A DNA stretch of 64,000 nucleotides from Comamonas flocculans (GCF_007954405.1 NZ_CP042344.1:2914001-2978000); one strand, 5' to 3'; numbered from the stretch's first letter, positions 39,318 through 48,308 are shown. Notes: generated from the sequence alone by a model not told the origin. Made by a program: numbers and translations.

Positions 39318-41373
39318 GCCGGTGACCGGGCGCTCCTACATCGCCCAGCTCAATCGCATCCTGGGCCTGTATGTGCTGGGCCTGGTGGGCTTTGTCGCGG
39401 CCATGGCCTGGGCCGAGCAGCGCGGCCTGTCGCGCCACTGGATAGGCCCCATCTTCCTGTTCCTGACGGTGATGATGTATGCGGTGATCGGCGTGTACGG
39501 ACGCACCTCCGATCCGGCCGAGTACTACGTGGCCGGGCGACGCATTCCGCCGATCTACAACGGCATGGCCACCGCGGCCGACTGGATGAGCGCCGCGTCC
39601 TTCATCAGCCTCTCGGGGGCGCTGTATCTGCAGGGCTTTTCCGGCATGCCGGGTGCGCCCGGCGGCCTGGCTTACATGCTGGGCTGGACCGGTGGCTTCG
39701 TGCTGGTGGCGATGCTGATCGCGCCGCCGCTCAGGGCGATGAAGCTCTACACCATTCCCGACTTTTTCCAGGTGCGCTTCGGCGGCGACTGGCCGCGCAT
39801 CCTGGCGGCCGTCGGCGCTGTGCTGTGCTCCTTCACCTATGTGGTCGCACAGATCTATGGCGTGGGCCTGATTGCCTCGCGCCTGACCGGGGTGCAGTTC
39901 GAGATCGGCATCATGCTGGGCCTGGGCGGGGTGCTGCTGTGCTCCTTCCTGGGCGGCATGCGCGCGATCACCTGGACGCAGGTGGCGCAGTACGTGGTGT
40001 TGTTGCTGGCCTTCCTGATACCGGTGTCCTGGCTGGCCTACAAGCAGCTGGGCAATCCGGCGGCGCCACTCGCCTACGGCCAGCAGCTGGGCAAGATTGC
40101 CGAGCGCGAGGCGGCGCTGCTGGCATCCAGCGCCGAAAAGCAGGTCATCGACGCCTACCAGCAGAAGGTGCGCGACTACCAGGAGCGCCTGGCCGACGTG
40201 CCGGCGGCGCTGGAGCGCGAACGCAGCGAGGCGCGCCAGCGGATCCAGCAGCTGCGCTCGCGCAGCGCCGACGTGGACCTGATCGTTACCGCCAGCCGAG
40301 AGCTGCTGTCCATGCCGCGCGACGAAGCCGAGGCGCGCGAGCGCTGGAGTCGCGAGCTGCGCGAGAACCAGGAACGCGCCCAGCCCCTGGGCGGCCTGCC
40401 GCGGCACAGCCTGCCGTTTGCCGCCGACCCGCAGGGCGACGAGATCCAGCAGGCGCAGTACGAAATATCACGGCGCAACTTCATGGCGCTGCTGTTTTGC
40501 CTGATGCTGGGCACCGCCGGCATGCCCCACCTCCTGATGCGCTACTACACCGTACCCACGGTGGCCGGCGCCCGTGCCTCTGTGGCCTGGTCGCTGCTGT
40601 TCATCGCGCTGCTGTACCTGAGCGTGCCGGCGCTGGCCGCGCTGGTCAAGTTCGAGGTGATGACGCACCTCGTGGGCAGCCGCTTCGACGAACTGCCCGC
40701 CTGGATCGCGCAGTGGGCCCGCGTGGACGCCTCGCTGCTGTCGGTGCAGGACATGAACGGCGACGGCATCGTGCAGTTTGGCGAGGTGCGCCTGGGCGCG
40801 GACCTGCTGGTGCTGGCCACACCAGAGATCGGCGGGCTGCCGTACGTGATTTCCGGCCTCGTGGCCGCCGGCGGCCTGGCCGCGGCCCTGTCCACCGCGG
40901 ACGGCCTGCTGCTGACCATCAGCAACGCGTTGGTGCGCGACCTGTACTTCCAGTCCACCGGCCACAAGGCTTCGCCCGAGCAGCGCGTGATTCTGACCAA
41001 GTTCACCCTGCTCACGGTGGCGCTGGCGGCGGCCTTCGTCGCGGCGCTCAAGCCCTCGGAGATATTGCCGCTGGTGTCGGCGTCGTTTTCCATCGCCGCG
41101 GCCACCTTCGTGCCGGCGATGGTGCTGGGCATCTACTGGCGCCAGACCACGCGCCAAGGGGCGGTGGTCGGCATGCTCGTCGGGCTGGGTGTGACCGTTT
41201 ACTACCTGGTGCTGCACAACAGCGCGCTGCGCGGCCTCTTGCCGCAGGCCATTCTGGTGCCGGGGTTGTGGTGGGGCATAGAGCCGATTTCCGCGGGGGT
41301 GTTCGGCGCCCCCATGGGGCTGGTGGCGACCTGGGGCGTGAGCCTGCTCACACGCCCCCGGCGCGCGCGCTGA
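39310..41373 (+). CDS. SSS symporter with coiled-coil insert and EF-hand-like loop
   Basis: A 687-residue transporter of the VC_2705-type SSS subfamily, often annotated as acetate or organic-acid symporters. Core motifs are EYYVAGRRIPPIYNGMATAA, FHAS-like ADWMSAASFISLSG and GLAAALSTADGLLLTISNAL. Between hydrophobic blocks, residues about 255-380 are a charged Glu/Arg/Gln-rich stretch with heptad character (QKVRDYQERL, ERERSEARQRIQQLRSRS). At 481-492 is DMNGDGIVQFGE, an EF-hand-like calcium loop. Next to ppsA it may supply pyruvate or acetate. This is inference. Confidence 0.9.
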   Translation: MAEPVTGRSYIAQLNRILGLYVLGLVGFVAAMAWAEQRGLSRHWIGPIFLFLTVMMYAVIGVYGRTSDPAEYYVAGRRIPPIYNGMATAADWMSAASFISLSGALYLQGFSGMPGAPGGLAYMLGWTGGFVLVAMLIAPPLRAMKLYTIPDFFQVRFGGDWPRILAAVGAVLCSFTYVVAQIYGVGLIASRLTGVQFEIGIMLGLGGVLLCSFLGGMRAITWTQVAQYVVLLLAFLIPVSWLAYKQLGNPAAPLAYGQQLGKIAEREAALLASSAEKQVIDAYQQKVRDYQERLADVPAALERERSEARQRIQQLRSRSADVDLIVTASRELLSMPRDEAEARERWSRELRENQERAQPLGGLPRHSLPFAADPQGDEIQQAQYEISRRNFMALLFCLMLGTAGMPHLLMRYYTVPTVAGARASVAWSLLFIALLYLSVPALAALVKFEVMTHLVGSRFDELPAWIAQWARVDASLLSVQDMNGDGIVQFGEVRLGADLLVLATPEIGGLPYVISGLVAAGGLAAALSTADGLLLTISNALVRDLYFQSTGHKASPEQRVILTKFTLLTVALAAAFVAALKPSEILPLVSASFSIAAATFVPAMVLGIYWRQTTRQGAVVGMLVGLGVTVYYLVLHNSALRGLLPQAILVPGLWWGIEPISAGVFGAPMGLVATWGVSLLTRPRRAR

Positions 41374-41374
41374 C

Positions 41375-41725
41375 TCAGCCGAGCGACAGCAATTGCACTT
41401 CAAACAGCAGCGTGGCGTTGGGCGGAATCACGCCGCCGGCGCCGCGCGCGCCATAGCCCAGCGCGGCGGGGATCAGCAGCGTGCGCTGGCCGCCCACCTG
41501 CATGCCCTGCACGCCTTCGTCCCAGCCGCGGATCACCATGCCCGCGCCCAGGGGAAATTCAAACGGTTCGCCACGGTCGTGGCTGGAATCGAAGCGCGCG
41601 CCCTTGGCGCCGTCCTGGTACAGCCAGCCGGTGTAGTGCACCTTCACAGAGCGGCCGTGCTCGGCGCGCGGACCTTCGCCCAGGTGGGTGTCTTCGTATT
41701 GCAGGCCGGAATCGGTGGTAATCAT
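41375..41725 (-). CDS. FKBP-type peptidyl-prolyl isomerase
   Basis: A 116-residue single-domain FKBP without a signal peptide, so cytoplasmic. Typical motifs are VKVHYTGWLYQDGAKGARFD, FEFPLGAGMVIRGWDEGVQG, LLIPAALGYGARGAGGVIP and the closing NATLLFEVQLLSL. It is convergent with the symporter gene, with one base between their stop codons. Confidence 0.94.
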   Translation of the reverse strand: MITTDSGLQYEDTHLGEGPRAEHGRSVKVHYTGWLYQDGAKGARFDSSHDRGEPFEFPLGAGMVIRGWDEGVQGMQVGGQRTLLIPAALGYGARGAGGVIPPNATLLFEVQLLSLG

Positions 41726-41757
41726 GGCGTGGAGCGCTTGGATGGGGCAGGCGGGGT

Positions 41758-42063
41758 TTATTTCTTGTTGCGGGCGGCGGCCCAGCGGGTGGAGAAGGCC
41801 TGCAGGTCGGACAGGCGCTTGAGCAGATCCTGCCCCGAAGAAGTCACGATGTAGCCTTCGCTGCCATGGTCGAGAAAGCCGGCTTCGCGCAGCTCCTTGA
41901 TCCGCGTGTTCAGGGTGTTCGGGGTGATGTTGCCCACGCTGTCCTGCAGCAGCCGGAAAGTCTGGGGGTGGCCGTCGCGCAGGGCCCAGAGCACGCGCAG
42001 TGCGTAGCGGCGTTCCAGCCGTTCAAGGAGCTGATTGACGGCGGCGTTTTCTTTCGAACCCAT
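41758..42063 (-). CDS. HxlR-like winged-helix regulator
   Basis: A 101-residue DNA-binding protein. RRYALRVLWALRDGHPQTFR, LQDSVGNITPNTLNTRIKEL and REAGFLDHGSEGYIVTSSG form a winged helix of HxlR/MarR-like type. No CPVE cysteine motif is seen at the N-terminus, which many HxlR proteins carry. Target unknown; it may act on itself or on the neighbouring FKBP or panE genes. Confidence 0.8.
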   Translation of the reverse strand: MGSKENAAVNQLLERLERRYALRVLWALRDGHPQTFRLLQDSVGNITPNTLNTRIKELREAGFLDHGSEGYIVTSSGQDLLKRLSDLQAFSTRWAAARNKK

Positions 42064-42259
42064 GAACGTGTCTCCTGGTGCTGAGCGATGCCGGGATGCG
42101 TGAATGTACGCAAAAGCATCTAAAAAGATAGCGTTATGTTAACGTGCAAACGTGCCTGCCGCCAGTTTTCGCATCAAGAAGTTCGGGGGCTGCACGTGGC
42201 TGCGGCAGCAGCCGGCGGAATTGTTGCTTTTCCACCGCCGGGTGGCGGGTGTGCGGTCT

Positions 42260-43210
42260 TCAGCCGGCAGCTTGCTCGGCCGTGCGCTGCTCGAGCATGC
42301 GCACCAGCACCAGCATGGTGCGATTGACCGGCGTGGCGATGCCCAGCGCGTTGCCGCGGCGCACCACATAGCCGTTGAGGTGCTCGATCTCGGTCGTCTT
42401 GCCGCGCGCCAGGTCCTGCGCGGTGGACGACAGCTGAGCCGGCATGGTCTGCACGATGGAGCGCAGCGCCCCCTGGATGTCGCCCGGCAGCTGTACGCCT
42501 TCGGCATGCGCCACCGCCAGGCACTCGTCCACGATATCCCGCACCACCTCGGCGGCGCCGGGCTGCTGCATGAGCCAGCCATAGGGCTGCTGCAGCAGCG
42601 CGGACAGCGCGTTGTAGGCGCTGTTGATGATCAGCTTAGCCCAGAGCGCGCCGCGCACGTTGTCGGAAACCTGGGTCGGTATGCCCGCCGCCTGCAGCTG
42701 GCGCGCCAGCTCTGCGCTGCGCCGGGTAGGCGCAATCACGAGGTCGCCGCGGCCGTAGTGGCGCACGTGCCCCGGGCCCGCCATGGCCGTGGCCACGTAG
42801 ACCACGGCGGGCGCCACGTCGCAGGCGCCGTTCAGCACCTGCGCGGCTCTGAGGTCGTTGTCCACGCCGTTTTGCAGCGTCAGTACCAGCGTGTCCGGGC
42901 GAACGTGGGGAAGCAGCTGACGCGCTGCCTCTTCGGTGTCCGCCGATTTGACGCACAGCAGCACCACGTCGGCACCGCGCGCGGCGCTGGCTTCGGTGCT
43001 GGCGGGCAGGGCCAGGTGCAGGTCTTCGCTCTGGGTCTGCAGCCGCAGGCCTGCGCTCTGTATCGCGCGCACGTGCGCCCCGCGCCCGATCAGCGTGACG
43101 CCATGCCCTGCCCGTGCCAGCAGGGCGCCAAAATAACAGCCGACAGCCCCGGCTCCCATGACGGCGAAGGACAGAGGGCGCCCGGAGGCTGGGGAGTTGC
43201 TGGCGTGCAT
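42260..43210 (-). CDS. panE: 2-dehydropantoate 2-reductase (ketopantoate reductase)
   Basis: A 316-residue ApbA/PanE-family NADPH oxidoreductase. The dinucleotide motif is VMGAGAVGCYFGALLARAGH near the start, then LCVKSADTEEAARQL and the catalytic region LWAKLIINSAYNALSALL. By family it makes D-pantoate for CoA synthesis, although paralogues reduce other 2-oxoacids. The ATG at 43210 is preferred, with an in-frame ATG at 43252 also possible. It is divergent from aceA across a palindrome-rich region, which may mean a role other than pantothenate synthesis. Confidence 0.85.
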   Translation of the reverse strand: MHASNSPASGRPLSFAVMGAGAVGCYFGALLARAGHGVTLIGRGAHVRAIQSAGLRLQTQSEDLHLALPASTEASAARGADVVLLCVKSADTEEAARQLLPHVRPDTLVLTLQNGVDNDLRAAQVLNGACDVAPAVVYVATAMAGPGHVRHYGRGDLVIAPTRRSAELARQLQAAGIPTQVSDNVRGALWAKLIINSAYNALSALLQQPYGWLMQQPGAAEVVRDIVDECLAVAHAEGVQLPGDIQGALRSIVQTMPAQLSSTAQDLARGKTTEIEHLNGYVVRRGNALGIATPVNRTMLVLVRMLEQRTAEQAAG

Positions 43211-43271
43211 GACAGAGGTTCTTGTTGCTTGAGAGAAGACACAAGTGTGCATTGAACCGGTGCATCGCGTT

Positions 43272-43290
43272 CTTTTCGCATTGCGAAAAG
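43272..43290. promoter_or_regulatory. Perfect 19-bp palindrome before panE
   Basis: CTTTTCGC-ATT-GCGAAAAG, both arms exact, 62 bases upstream of the panE ATG. Likely a binding site for a dimeric regulator; which one is unknown. Confidence 0.65.
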
Positions 43291-43331
43291 GGAATTCTTG
43301 CAGTGAAACCTTCCATGTTGCAGTGCACGAA

Positions 43332-43365
43332 AATTTCTCGATATGAGAAATTGTTTTTCATATCG
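43332..43365. promoter_or_regulatory. Overlapping palindromes, panE/aceA region
   Basis: Two interlocked inverted repeats: AATTTCTC-GATAT-GAGAAATT (43332-43352, exact) and CGATATGA/TCATATCG (43339-43346 and 43358-43365, exact). They share bases, so the two structures or bound states would exclude each other. Confidence 0.65.
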
Positions 43366-43410
43366 CAGGAAATCGAAGGCAAGTTGTTGATTTGTTTGTA
43401 GAAAATATAT

Positions 43411-43424
43411 GTCTTATATAAGAC
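43411..43424. promoter_or_regulatory. aceA operator 1
   Basis: GTCTTATATAAGAC, a perfect 14-bp palindrome 91 bases before the aceA ATG. It is paired with a near-identical site 30 bases downstream. Confidence 0.75.
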
Positions 43425-43440
43425 ACAAGACGTTAATCGA

Positions 43441-43454
43441 GTCTTGTATAAGAC
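43441..43454. promoter_or_regulatory. aceA operator 2
   Basis: GTCTTGTATAAGAC, one base from the upstream site. Spacing of 30 bases puts both on one face of the helix, fitting cooperative binding of a dimeric repressor over the aceA promoter. A possible -10 (TACAAT) follows at 43456-43461. Confidence 0.75.
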
Positions 43455-43514
43455 ATACAATGCCTGCACGGCTCCGCCCGGGAGCCTTCGATTTTTCAAC
43501 CTTCGGAGAAGACC

Positions 43515-44846
43515 ATGCCCCAATCGCTGAATGCCCAACTCAGCCGTGAACAACAGATTGCCGCCCTGGAAAAGGATTGGGCGCAGAACCCGCGCTGGAA
43601 GGACGTCAAGCGCGCGTACACGGCGGCCGATGTGGTGCGGCTGCGGGGCAGCGTGCAGCCCGAGCACACGCTGGCCCGTCTGGGAGCCGAGAAGCTCTGG
43701 GACAAGCTGCACGGCGGCGCCCGCAAGGGCTATGTGAACGCCTTCGGCGCGATCACCGCGGGCCAGGCCATGCAGCAGGCCAAGGCCGGTCTGGAAGCGG
43801 TGTACCTGTCGGGCTGGCAGGTGGCCGCCGACGGCAACACGTCCGAGACCATGTACCCGGACCAGTCGCTCTACGCCTATGACTCGGTGCCGACCATGGT
43901 GCGTCGCATCAACAATACCTTCAAGCGTGCCGACGAGATCCAGTGGGGACGAGGCGTCGAGCCGGGCAGCAAGGAATTCATCGACTACTTCCTGCCCATC
44001 GTGGCCGACGCCGAGGCTGGCTTCGGCGGCGTGCTCAACGCCTTCGAGCTGATGAAGAACATGATCGCCGCCGGGGCCGCCGGCGTGCACTTCGAAGATC
44101 AGCTGGCTGCCGTGAAGAAGTGCGGCCACATGGGCGGCAAGGTGCTGGTGCCCACGCAGGAGGCGGTCGAAAAGCTGACGGCCGCGCGCTTTGCCGCGGA
44201 CGTGATGGGCGTACCCACGCTGATCCTGGCGCGCACCGACGCCGAGGCAGCCAATCTGCTGACCAGCGACCATGACGCCAACGACAAGGCCTTTCTGGCC
44301 GGTGAGCGCACGCAGGAAGGCTTCTTCCGCGTCAAGAACGGCCTGGAGCAGGCCATCAGCCGCGGCGTGGCCTATGCGCCCTACGCCGACCTGGTGTGGT
44401 GCGAAACGGGCGTGCCGGACATCGGCTTTGCACGTGAATTCGCGCAGGCCGTGCTGGCGTCTTCGCCCAACAAGCTGCTGGCCTACAACTGCTCGCCTTC
44501 ATTCAACTGGAAGAAGAACCTCGACGACAAGCAGATTGCTTCCTTCCAGGACGATCTGTCGGCACTGGGCTACAAGTTCCAGTTCATCACCCTGGCCGGC
44601 ATCCACAGCAACTGGTACAACACCTTCAAGCTGGCCCATGCCTATGCGCAAGGGGAAGGCATGAAGCACTACGTGGAGATGGTGCAGGAGCCCGAGTTCG
44701 CGGCGCGCCAGCAGGGCTACACCTTCGTGAGCCACCAGCAGGAAGTGGGCGCTGGCTACTTCGACGACGTGACCACCGTGATCCAGGGCGGCAGCTCCTC
44801 GGTCAAGGCGCTCACCGGCTCGACCGAAGAAGCCCAGTTCCACTGA
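43515..44846 (+). CDS. aceA: Isocitrate lyase
   Basis: A 443-residue isocitrate lyase, the first glyoxylate-shunt enzyme, splitting isocitrate to glyoxylate and succinate. The active-site motif [13 protein letters not shown] has the catalytic Cys203. [40 protein letters not shown] and [15 protein letters not shown] are typical. It has its own operators upstream and strong terminators downstream, so it is a single-gene unit. Malate synthase is not in the window. Confidence 0.97.
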   Translation: MPQSLNAQLSREQQIAALEKDWAQNPRWKDVKRAYTAADVVRLRGSVQPEHTLARLGAEKLWDKLHGGARKGYVNAFGAITAGQAMQQAKAGLEAVYLSGWQVAADGNTSETMYPDQSLYAYDSVPTMVRRINNTFKRADEIQWGRGVEPGSKEFIDYFLPIVADAEAGFGGVLNAFELMKNMIAAGAAGVHFEDQLAAVKKCGHMGGKVLVPTQEAVEKLTAARFAADVMGVPTLILARTDAEAANLLTSDHDANDKAFLAGERTQEGFFRVKNGLEQAISRGVAYAPYADLVWCETGVPDIGFAREFAQAVLASSPNKLLAYNCSPSFNWKKNLDDKQIASFQDDLSALGYKFQFITLAGIHSNWYNTFKLAHAYAQGEGMKHYVEMVQEPEFAARQQGYTFVSHQQEVGAGYFDDVTTVIQGGSSSVKALTGSTEEAQFH

Positions 44847-44857
44847 GCCGGCGCGCC

Positions 44858-44884
44858 GGCAAAGCCGCCACGGGCGGCTTTGCC
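44858..44884 (+). terminator. GC-rich hairpin after aceA
   Basis: Perfect 12-bp stem GGCAAAGCCGCC/GGCGGCTTTGCC with a 3-base loop, 12 bases after the aceA stop. No T tract, so it may protect the 3' end rather than terminate. Confidence 0.6.
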
Positions 44885-44898
44885 GAAGGCTGGACCGC

Positions 44899-44925
44899 AA
44901 GCCACTCGCAAGAGTGGCTTTTTTT
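44899..44925 (+). terminator. Intrinsic terminator after aceA
   Basis: Stem AAGCCACTC/GAGTGGCTT with a GCAA tetraloop (GNRA type), running into a seven-T tract. Textbook rho-independent terminator. Confidence 0.9.
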
Positions 44926-44964
44926 CGCTCATGTTTGCCTCGAAACTGCCGATAAGCAGGACGT

Positions 44965-45246
44965 ATGCAGATCCAGGCCAACCCCGATCAAGCGCTGCCC
45001 GAACTCGTTCCTCAGGGCTGGAGCCGGCGCTTCACCATGCCGCTGTTTCGCCACGGCACGCAGGTCAGGCATGCGGGGCGCTGGGAAACCGTGGACTACG
45101 TGAAACTGCGCCGGCTCGAACTGGTGGTCTACCTTGTGGGCCACAGCGATCCGGTGGCCACGCGCGAGCTCGAGCTGTCACCGTTGCTCTTCACCACCGA
45201 GCGCGTGCCGACGGTGGAGAACCTCGGTTATTCGCACGGCCTGTGA
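44965..45246 (+). CDS. Conserved-looking hypothetical protein
   Basis: A 93-residue soluble protein (FRHGTQVRHAGRWETVDYVK, RRLELVVYLVGHSDPVATRE). I do not recognise the family. Its end overlaps the end of the convergent psd gene by 19 bases. Codon use and strand-specific character look like a real gene. Confidence 0.6.
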   Translation: MQIQANPDQALPELVPQGWSRRFTMPLFRHGTQVRHAGRWETVDYVKLRRLELVVYLVGHSDPVATRELELSPLLFTTERVPTVENLGYSHGL

Positions 45247-46079
45247 GCCATGGCTTCGCCCATGCGCACAGCGCCGGGGGCACTCCAGTTCTCTGACCAG
45301 CGCAATTCGCCACGCGGCAGCAAGACGATGACGGTGGAGCCGAGCTGAAAGCGGCCCATCTCCTGCCCCTGCGCGAGCACGATGTCCTGGTCCGTATAGT
45401 CCCAATGGCGCATGGGCGCGCCGCGCGGCGGATTGACCTGCCCATGCCAGCTGGTGCAGATGCTGCCCACGATGGTGGCCCCCACGAGCACCATGGCCAT
45501 GGGGCCGAAATCGGTATCAAACAGGCAGACCACGCGCTCGTTGCGCGCGAACAGCCCGGGCACGTGGCGTGCGGTCACCGGATTGACGGAATACAGGCTG
45601 CCCGGCACGTGCCGCATGCGCAGCAGCCGCCCGCGGCAGGGCATGTGCACGCGATGGTAGTCGCGCGGGCTCAGGTAGAGGGTGGCAAACAGCCCATCGT
45701 CGAACCGCGCGGCGAGCGCTGCGTCCGCGCCGAGCAGTGCGGTGGCGCTGTAGTCGTGCCCCTTGGCCTGCAACAGGCGGCCCTGGCGCAGGCTGCCGAA
45801 CTGGCTGATCTGCCCATCCACCGGGCAGATCAGGTCACATGTCGCCAGCGGCCGCGCGTCCGGCTTGAGCGCCCGGGTGAAAAAGGCGTTGAAGCTCGGG
45901 TAGGCGGCGATGTCCGGTTGCGCCGCCTCCGCCATGTCCACGCCGTAGCGCTGGACGAACCAGCGGATGACGGCGGTGGTCCAGCGCCCGCCCTGCGCCG
46001 TCGCCCCGTAGCCGGCCAGCTGTGTCAGGGCCTGCTTGGGAGCCAGGTGTTGGAGGGCGATGGCGAGACGGTCGGACAC
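45228..46079 (-). CDS. psd: Phosphatidylserine decarboxylase proenzyme
   Basis: A 283-residue Psd that makes phosphatidylethanolamine at the inner membrane. Self-cleavage at the LGST motif (FQLGSTVIVLLP, Ser248) yields the pyruvoyl group. Other motifs are YPSFNAFFTRALKPDARPL, CPVDGQISQFG and YLSPRDYHRVHMPCRG, with catalytic Asp/His residues. The C-terminus overlaps the convergent small gene. Confidence 0.95.
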   Translation of the reverse strand: MSDRLAIALQHLAPKQALTQLAGYGATAQGGRWTTAVIRWFVQRYGVDMAEAAQPDIAAYPSFNAFFTRALKPDARPLATCDLICPVDGQISQFGSLRQGRLLQAKGHDYSATALLGADAALAARFDDGLFATLYLSPRDYHRVHMPCRGRLLRMRHVPGSLYSVNPVTARHVPGLFARNERVVCLFDTDFGPMAMVLVGATIVGSICTSWHGQVNPPRGAPMRHWDYTDQDIVLAQGQEMGRFQLGSTVIVLLPRGELRWSENWSAPGAVRMGEAMAHRPCE

Positions 46080-46217
46080 GGTGGATGCAAAAGCATGCAG
46101 TGTAGCGGTTCAGGCAGAAATCGGCGCCTGAAGTACAATACGCGATTGTTTTTTGCTTGCGCGGCGGGGTTGGCTTGAGCGCGGCAGCGACCCATCCGGA
46201 GAAGAGCACAGACCTTT

Positions 46218-46463
46218 ATGGCAAAGGAAGAACTCATAGAAATGCAGGGCAGCGTCACCGAGGTGCTGCCCGATTCGCGTTTTCGCGTCACACTGGACAA
46301 CGGCCACCAGCTCATCGCCTACACCGGCGGCAAGATGCGCAAGCACCACATCCGCATTCTGGCGGGCGACAAGGTGTCGCTCGAGATGTCGCCCTACGAC
46401 CTGAGCAAGGGGCGCATCACTTTCCGCCACCTGGCGGGACGGGGCCCGGCGCCCGGCCGTTGA
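46218..46463 (+). CDS. infA: Translation initiation factor IF-1, extended form
   Basis: An 81-residue IF-1, an S1-like OB fold that binds the ribosomal A site during initiation ([56 protein letters not shown]). Classical IF-1 is about 72 residues; here the tail [11 protein letters not shown] is longer. It stands apart from ribosomal protein genes, next to tRNA-Pro. Many Burkholderiales have two infA genes, and this is probably the stand-alone paralogue. Confidence 0.93.
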   Translation: MAKEELIEMQGSVTEVLPDSRFRVTLDNGHQLIAYTGGKMRKHHIRILAGDKVSLEMSPYDLSKGRITFRHLAGRGPAPGR

Positions 46464-46494
46464 GCGCCCCGGCCCACGTGGCAGCACAGGCTAT

Positions 46495-46571
<77 letters not shown>

Positions 46572-46636
46572 ATACCATGGGGGCCGGCATTGCGCCGGCC
46601 CCTTTTGTTTTGCTGCGCGACTTGGGAGTGAGCCGC

Positions 46637-47407
46637 ATGAATGCGAGGGACCCTTCAGGCGAGACGCCGCGCTACGGCGCACTGGACGCGCTGCGCGGCC
46701 TGGCGCTGGTGTGGATGACGCTCTACCACTTCGGTTTCGACCTGAACCATTTTGGCTGGTGGCGCCAGGATTTTTACCGCGACCCGCTGTGGACGATGCA
46801 GCGCACGCTGATCCTGAGCCTGTTCCTGCTGTGCGCGGGCATGGCACAGGCGGTGGCGCAGGCCCAGGGCGTCGGTTGGCGCCGCTTCGGCCGGCGCTGG
46901 CTGCAGATCGCCGGTTGCGCGCTGCTGGTGAGCGCCGGTTCGCTGCTGATGTTTCCGCACAGCTTCATCTACTTCGGCGTGCTGCACGGCATCGCGCTGA
47001 TGTGGCTGCTGGCGCGCCTGAGTGCGGGCTGGGGACGCGGCTTGTGGCTGGCGGGCCTGCTGGCGCTGCTGCTGCCATGGGCTGGGCAGTATCTGCTGGA
47101 GGCTGCGCCCTCCGGCTGGGCCGAAGCCTTCAACGGACGCTGGCTCAACTGGCTGGGTTTCATCACTCGCAAGCCGGTCACCGAAGACTATGTGCCGCTG
47201 TTTCCCTGGATGGGCGTGTTCTGGTGGGGGCTGGCGCTGGGGCAGTGGCTGCTTGCGCGCCGGCCGGCGTGGCTCGCACGGCGAGCGCCTGGCTGGCCCG
47301 GGCGCACCCTGATGCTGCTGGGGCGCCACAGCCTGCCGTACTACATGTTGCACCAGCCGGTATTGATAGGCGCGCTGCTGTTCGCGGGCTGGGTGCTGGC
47401 GCAATGA
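46637..47407 (+). CDS. DUF1624 membrane acyltransferase-like protein
   Basis: A 256-residue inner-membrane protein of the DUF1624 family (related to heparan-alpha-glucosaminide N-acetyltransferase). LDALRGLALVWMTLYHFGFD near the N-terminus is the conserved first segment. FGVLHGIALMWLLARL, YVPLFPWMGVFWWGLALGQW and LPYYMLHQPVLIG complete about seven membrane segments. The ATG at 46637, with GGGAG 9 bases before, is preferred over one just after the tRNA at 46577. Substrate unknown. Confidence 0.85.
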   Translation: MNARDPSGETPRYGALDALRGLALVWMTLYHFGFDLNHFGWWRQDFYRDPLWTMQRTLILSLFLLCAGMAQAVAQAQGVGWRRFGRRWLQIAGCALLVSAGSLLMFPHSFIYFGVLHGIALMWLLARLSAGWGRGLWLAGLLALLLPWAGQYLLEAAPSGWAEAFNGRWLNWLGFITRKPVTEDYVPLFPWMGVFWWGLALGQWLLARRPAWLARRAPGWPGRTLMLLGRHSLPYYMLHQPVLIGALLFAGWVLAQ

Positions 47408-47410
47408 AAA

Positions 47411-47428
47411 CGCGGCCCGGGGGCCGCG
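47411..47428. terminator. Hairpin between convergent genes
   Basis: CGCGGCC/GGCCGCG stem with a 4-base loop in the 51-base gap between the DUF1624 and PPIase genes, flanked by AAAA on one side and GTTT on the other. Probably a bidirectional terminator. Confidence 0.5.
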
Positions 47429-47458
47429 CTGCGTTTGCCTGGCGTCAGGGCCGGCGCC

Positions 47459-48244
47459 TCATTCCACCTTGGCCTTGGTGCGCAGGTCCTGCTGGAATTG
47501 CATCAGCTTTTGCTGTTCCAGCTGCTGGCGCACCTGGTCCTTGACCTCCTCGAGCTTGGGCAGCTGGGCGTCGCGCGTGTCGTCCAGGCGGATGACGTGC
47601 CAGCCGAACTGGCTCTTGACTGGCGTCTGGGTGACCTTGCCCTTTTCGAGCTTGATCATGGCTTCGGTGAATTCGGGCACGTAGCTGCTCGGGTTGGCCC
47701 AGCCCAGGTCGCCGCCCTTGGCGCCCGAGCCCGGATCCTTGGATTCCTTCTTGGCGATTTCCTCGAAATTGCCGCCCTTGTCGAGCTCGGCGATGATGGC
47801 CTTGGCCTGGTCTTCGTTCTCGACCAGGATGTGGCTGGCCTTGTATTCCTTGCCGGCGTTGGCGGCGACGAACTTGTCGTACTCGGCCTGGATTTCGGCG
47901 TCGCTTACCGGGTTTTTCTTCTGGTAGTCGGCAAACAGCTCACGGATCAGGAGGGCCTGGCGGGCCAGCTCCATCTGGTCCTTGAAGTCCTTGCTGTTCT
48001 GCAGGCCGCGCTTTTGCGCTTCCTGCATGAAGATTTCACGCGCGATGACTTCTTCGCGCACCTGCTTCTTGATGTCGGGCGTGACTTCGCGGCCCGCCTG
48101 CTTCAGTTGTTGCTCGATCAGCTCGGCGCGCGCGGTGGGCACGGCCTTGCCATTGACGATGGCGAGGTTCTGGGCGGCCGCCGGCAGGGCGGTGGCAGCA
48201 ACGACGGCAACGGCCATCAGGCCGGACAAGAGCTTGTTTTGCAT
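47459..48244 (-). CDS. Exported parvulin-type peptidyl-prolyl isomerase
   Basis: A 261-residue periplasmic chaperone/isomerase. The signal peptide ends at ATALPAAAQ (about residue 25). A SurA_N-like helical region precedes a PpiC rotamase domain at about 135-225 (YKASHILVENEDQAKAIIAE, KDPGSGAKGGDLGWANPSSY, QTPVKSQFGWHVIRLDD). It follows yciB-bolA in the same direction, the usual betaproteobacterial order. Confidence 0.93.
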   Translation of the reverse strand: MQNKLLSGLMAVAVVAATALPAAAQNLAIVNGKAVPTARAELIEQQLKQAGREVTPDIKKQVREEVIAREIFMQEAQKRGLQNSKDFKDQMELARQALLIRELFADYQKKNPVSDAEIQAEYDKFVAANAGKEYKASHILVENEDQAKAIIAELDKGGNFEEIAKKESKDPGSGAKGGDLGWANPSSYVPEFTEAMIKLEKGKVTQTPVKSQFGWHVIRLDDTRDAQLPKLEEVKDQVRQQLEQQKLMQFQQDLRTKAKVE

Positions 48245-48308
48245 GGAAATGGTGCAGGGAGGAGGAAAGGGAGGAGAGCGAAAACCCTGGAGGGCGAAAG
48301 CCTGCGGG

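Larger units (their letters stand above)
43211..43514. promoter_or_regulatory. panE/aceA divergent control region
   Basis: About 300 bases with no gene but several palindromes (listed separately). There is also a direct repeat TTGCAGTG at 43298-43305 and 43318-43325, 20 bases apart, i.e. about two helical turns. AT content rises sharply at 43330-43460. Confidence 0.75.
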
